Assembly: GCA_030688105.1 (NCBI GenBank)
Contig: JAUYIV010000142.1
Location: forward strand, 1-7,429
Direction of reading: 5' to 3'
DNA from: Actinomycetota bacterium
GTDB taxonomy: Bacteria > Actinomycetota > Acidimicrobiia > Spongiisociales > UBA11373
Length of the DNA: 7,429 nucleotides
Under the pieces are notes generated by a model. It saw nothing but the letters and a program-made list of their open reading frames with translations. It did not search any database and was not told the DNA's origin. Positions 6,345-7,429 of this stretch are shown piece by piece. Position 1 is the stretch's first letter. The number at the start of each line of letters is the position of its first letter. The position numbers and the translations under genes were made by a program.

Positions 6345-6404
6345 TACCAGCCTCCAGCCTTCAGCCTCCAGCAAGCCCCCAGCCCCCAGCTTCCAGCCTC
6401 CAGC
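6345..6404 (-). repeat. Degenerate GCTGGAG heptamer tandem repeat upstream of disA
   Basis: Read on the minus strand, eight heptamers of the form GCTG plus three mostly purine bases (consensus GCTGGAG) follow one another, with one 4-base interruption (GCTT) after the fourth. A 12-base segment, GCCTCCAGCAAG on the plus strand, recurs exactly at 6364-6375 and 6396-6407, so the array also contains a larger duplication of 32-base period. It fills most of the 84 bases between the upstream gene and disA and ends 13 bases before the disA ATG. Some units contain GGAGG, but too far from the ATG to act as its ribosome-binding site. Confidence 0.8.
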
Positions 6405-6415
6405 AAGAAGGTCGG

Positions 6416-6985
6416 TCAGGAGTGCTGGTCGATCTTGCTCGTGAGCGCCTCGGCGAACGACAGCGGGTCCCGCACCCCCAGCCAGAGGAGCGAGAACCGG
6501 GTCGATGGAATGCGAACTCCCCCGCCGGCGTGAGGCGCCTTCAGCACGACCTCGACACAATCGGCACCGGCCCCGACCCTCAGGGCCTGCGAAGCCCAGT
6601 GGAAGCCGACGAGCCCCTCCCAATGGACGAGTGGTATTGGCGGAGGGTTGACGCCGAGCATGTCGGCATAGGGGACACGCAGGTCGACGGTGAAACCGGC
6701 GCGAACCACGAGAGCGTCGGCACCGAGGGCCACATATGCATTACCGACGGTCGCTCGTCGCCACACCCAGTACAAGAGGACGAAACCGAGCAGCACCACC
6801 GCGGCGGTGCCCAGTGGCTCGAGCGACGGCCGCTCCTCGCCCAAAGCCGACGTGAGCACGAAGGTACCGACGGTCATCACCCCGATGCCGACGACGAGCA
6901 CGATCGCCCAACTCCTCACGGCTCCCGAGTGGTACTCGGGAACCAGGAGCCACCGCCGATCCCCCTCTGGGCCCAGATCGTCCAC
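6416..6985 (-). CDS. Small membrane protein with PH-like C-terminal domain, function unknown
   Basis: A 189-residue protein. Two hydrophobic helices stand near the N-terminus (about 25-46 and 57-76, the second ending in WVWRR), followed by a predicted beta-rich soluble part (NAYVALGADALVVRAGFTV, about 82-100, then RVPYADMLGV, 103-112) that resembles bacterial PH-domain proteins of actinobacteria, in which a short sequence turns on DLRVPYADM-like segments. The specific function is unknown, and the PH assignment is by pattern only. The start is chosen as GTG 6985, because GGAGGGG lies 7 bases upstream (6999-6993). An alternative TTG at 7048, 3 bases after the radA stop, would add 21 residues of unlikely composition. 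It sits between radA and disA, which are adjacent in Bacillus; mycobacteria also place another gene there. The end of the protein (SKIDQHS) is polar. Confidence 0.72.
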   Translation of the reverse strand: MDDLGPEGDRRWLLVPEYHSGAVRSWAIVLVVGIGVMTVGTFVLTSALGEERPSLEPLGTAAVVLLGFVLLYWVWRRATVGNAYVALGADALVVRAGFTVDLRVPYADMLGVNPPPIPLVHWEGLVGFHWASQALRVGAGADCVEVVLKAPHAGGGVRIPSTRFSLLWLGVRDPLSFAEALTSKIDQHS

Positions 6986-6992
6986 GCCGTCA

Positions 6993-6999
6993 CCCCTCC
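6993..6999 (-). promoter_or_regulatory. Ribosome-binding site GGAGGGG deciding the start of the PH-like gene
   Basis: A strong purine-rich Shine-Dalgarno match, 7 bases upstream of GTG 6985. It is the clearest ribosome-binding site in the window and is the reason for choosing GTG over the upstream TTG at 7048. Confidence 0.6.
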
Positions 7000-7007
7000 A
7001 GAAGATG

Positions 7008-7013
7008 ATCCTA
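7008..7013 (-). promoter_or_regulatory. Possible -10 element (TAGGAT) between radA and the PH-like gene
   Basis: TAGGAT is a good match to the actinobacterial -10 consensus. It would place a transcription start around 7001, giving a short leader that contains only the ribosome-binding site before GTG 6985. The -35 side is poor: TTGCCC stands 15 bases upstream, shorter than usual. If real, disA and the PH-like gene could be transcribed apart from radA. Confidence 0.3.
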
Positions 7014-7051
7014 TGGCATGTGGGTGACGGGCAAAAGCCAACGGGCAACGG

Positions 7052-7429
7052 TCACCCCAGCAGCCCCAGGTCCGCCAGCACCCGCTCGATACGCCCGCTG
7101 CCGTCACTGGTGGGGCCGACGGCGGTCTCGAGGCCGAGGCGCTTCACCTCCGCAGACCGATGTTCGCCGTGGGCGACCGCCCTGATCTCGCCGGTCAAAC
7201 CCACCTCGCCCCATGCCGCGACCGAGCCGATCCCCCTGCCGAGCAGCGACGAGGCCAGGGCGATTGCCACCGGCAGATCGGCTCCCGGATCACGGACCCG
7301 CAAGCCGCCGACGACGCTGACGTAGACGTCCCGGGCGGCGAACGATAGATCGGCGTGCCGTTCCAGCACCGCAAGCACCTGGTGCACCCGCGCCGCCTCG
7401 ATCCCCTTGACCGACCGGCGCGGCTGAGG
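7052..7429 (-). CDS. radA: DNA repair protein RadA (Sms), C-terminal part, cut by the right edge
   Basis: RadA is a RecA-like ATPase that drives branch migration in homologous recombination. Only the C-terminal 125 residues lie in the window. They correspond to the Lon-protease-like domain: PQPRRSVKGIEAARVHQVLAVLERH (start of this segment), DVYVSVVGGLRVRDPGADLPVAIALASSLLG, then GEVGLTGEIRAV. This is the usual RadA end, including the DLPVAIAL and GEVGLTGEIR signatures. The final stretch (EHRSAEVKRLGLETAVGP) is less conserved than the common RRLxEAxRLGF form. The ATPase core, zinc finger and KNRFG motif lie outside the window. It stops 3 bases before the alternative TTG, and 66 bases before the preferred GTG, of the next gene. 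Neighbouring disA supports the call. Confidence 0.92.
   Translation of the reverse strand, partial: PQPRRSVKGIEAARVHQVLAVLERHADLSFAARDVYVSVVGGLRVRDPGADLPVAIALASSLLGRGIGSVAAWGEVGLTGEIRAVAHGEHRSAEVKRLGLETAVGPTSDGSGRIERVLADLGLLG

Noticed and set aside
6345..6407. CRISPR array
   Set aside because: The repeated units are 7 bases with no spacers of uniform length, and no cas gene is present.
5324..7027. 567-codon open frame on the plus strand opposite disA and the PH-like gene
   Set aside because: It is the antisense shadow of two well-supported minus-strand genes in GC-rich DNA, shows no recognisable domain, and crosses the repeat array and two intergenic gaps.

Overview
This window is a GC-rich, tightly packed stretch of bacterial chromosome in which every convincing gene lies on the minus strand. 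In the direction of transcription (high to low coordinates) the order is: radA (C-terminal part, cut by the right edge), a small PH-like membrane protein, disA, a 214-base gap holding a degenerate tRNA-like sequence, carD, a membrane-anchored PIN-TRAM protein of the YacL type, ispD, ispF, cysS, and rlmB (3' part cut by the left edge). The very high GC content, a CarD protein closely resembling the mycobacterial one, and the carD-ispD-ispF-cysS-rlmB order seen in mycobacteria point to an actinobacterium. The presence of a YacL-like gene next to ispD, as in Bacillus (radA-disA-yacL-ispD-ispF-...-cysS-...-rlmB), and the style of the intergenic repeats fit a lineage outside the best-known orders, perhaps Acidimicrobiia-like. 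That placement is inference.

Right third (about 5270-7429): the end of radA (branch migration in recombination), then a two-helix membrane protein with a PH-like C-terminal part that probably has its own start signals, then disA, the c-di-AMP synthase that also scans DNA. The 84-base gap before disA is largely a degenerate heptamer repeat. Middle (about 3180-5270): the disA-carD gap with the tRNA-like remnant, then carD encoding an RNA-polymerase-binding regulator with a striking 104-residue lysine/alanine/proline N-terminal tail, then the PIN-TRAM gene 7 bases later. Left part (1-3183): ispD and ispF, consecutive enzymes of the MEP isoprenoid pathway, joined by 4-base overlaps (also to the PIN-TRAM gene), then a 113-base gap rich in GCAATG/CATTGC words with a perfect 14-base palindrome, then cysS, which overlaps rlmB by 26 bases.

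Functionally this is a housekeeping cluster: DNA repair and genome-integrity signalling (radA, disA), global transcription control (carD), isoprenoid precursor synthesis (ispD, ispF) and translation (cysS, rlmB). I see no phage, insertion sequence, CRISPR array, toxin system or defence island. The unusual points are modest: the histone-like tail on CarD, a threonine where IspF normally has an active-site histidine, a partly eroded IspD nucleotide-binding motif, the tRNA-like remnant upstream of carD, and the short intergenic repeats.
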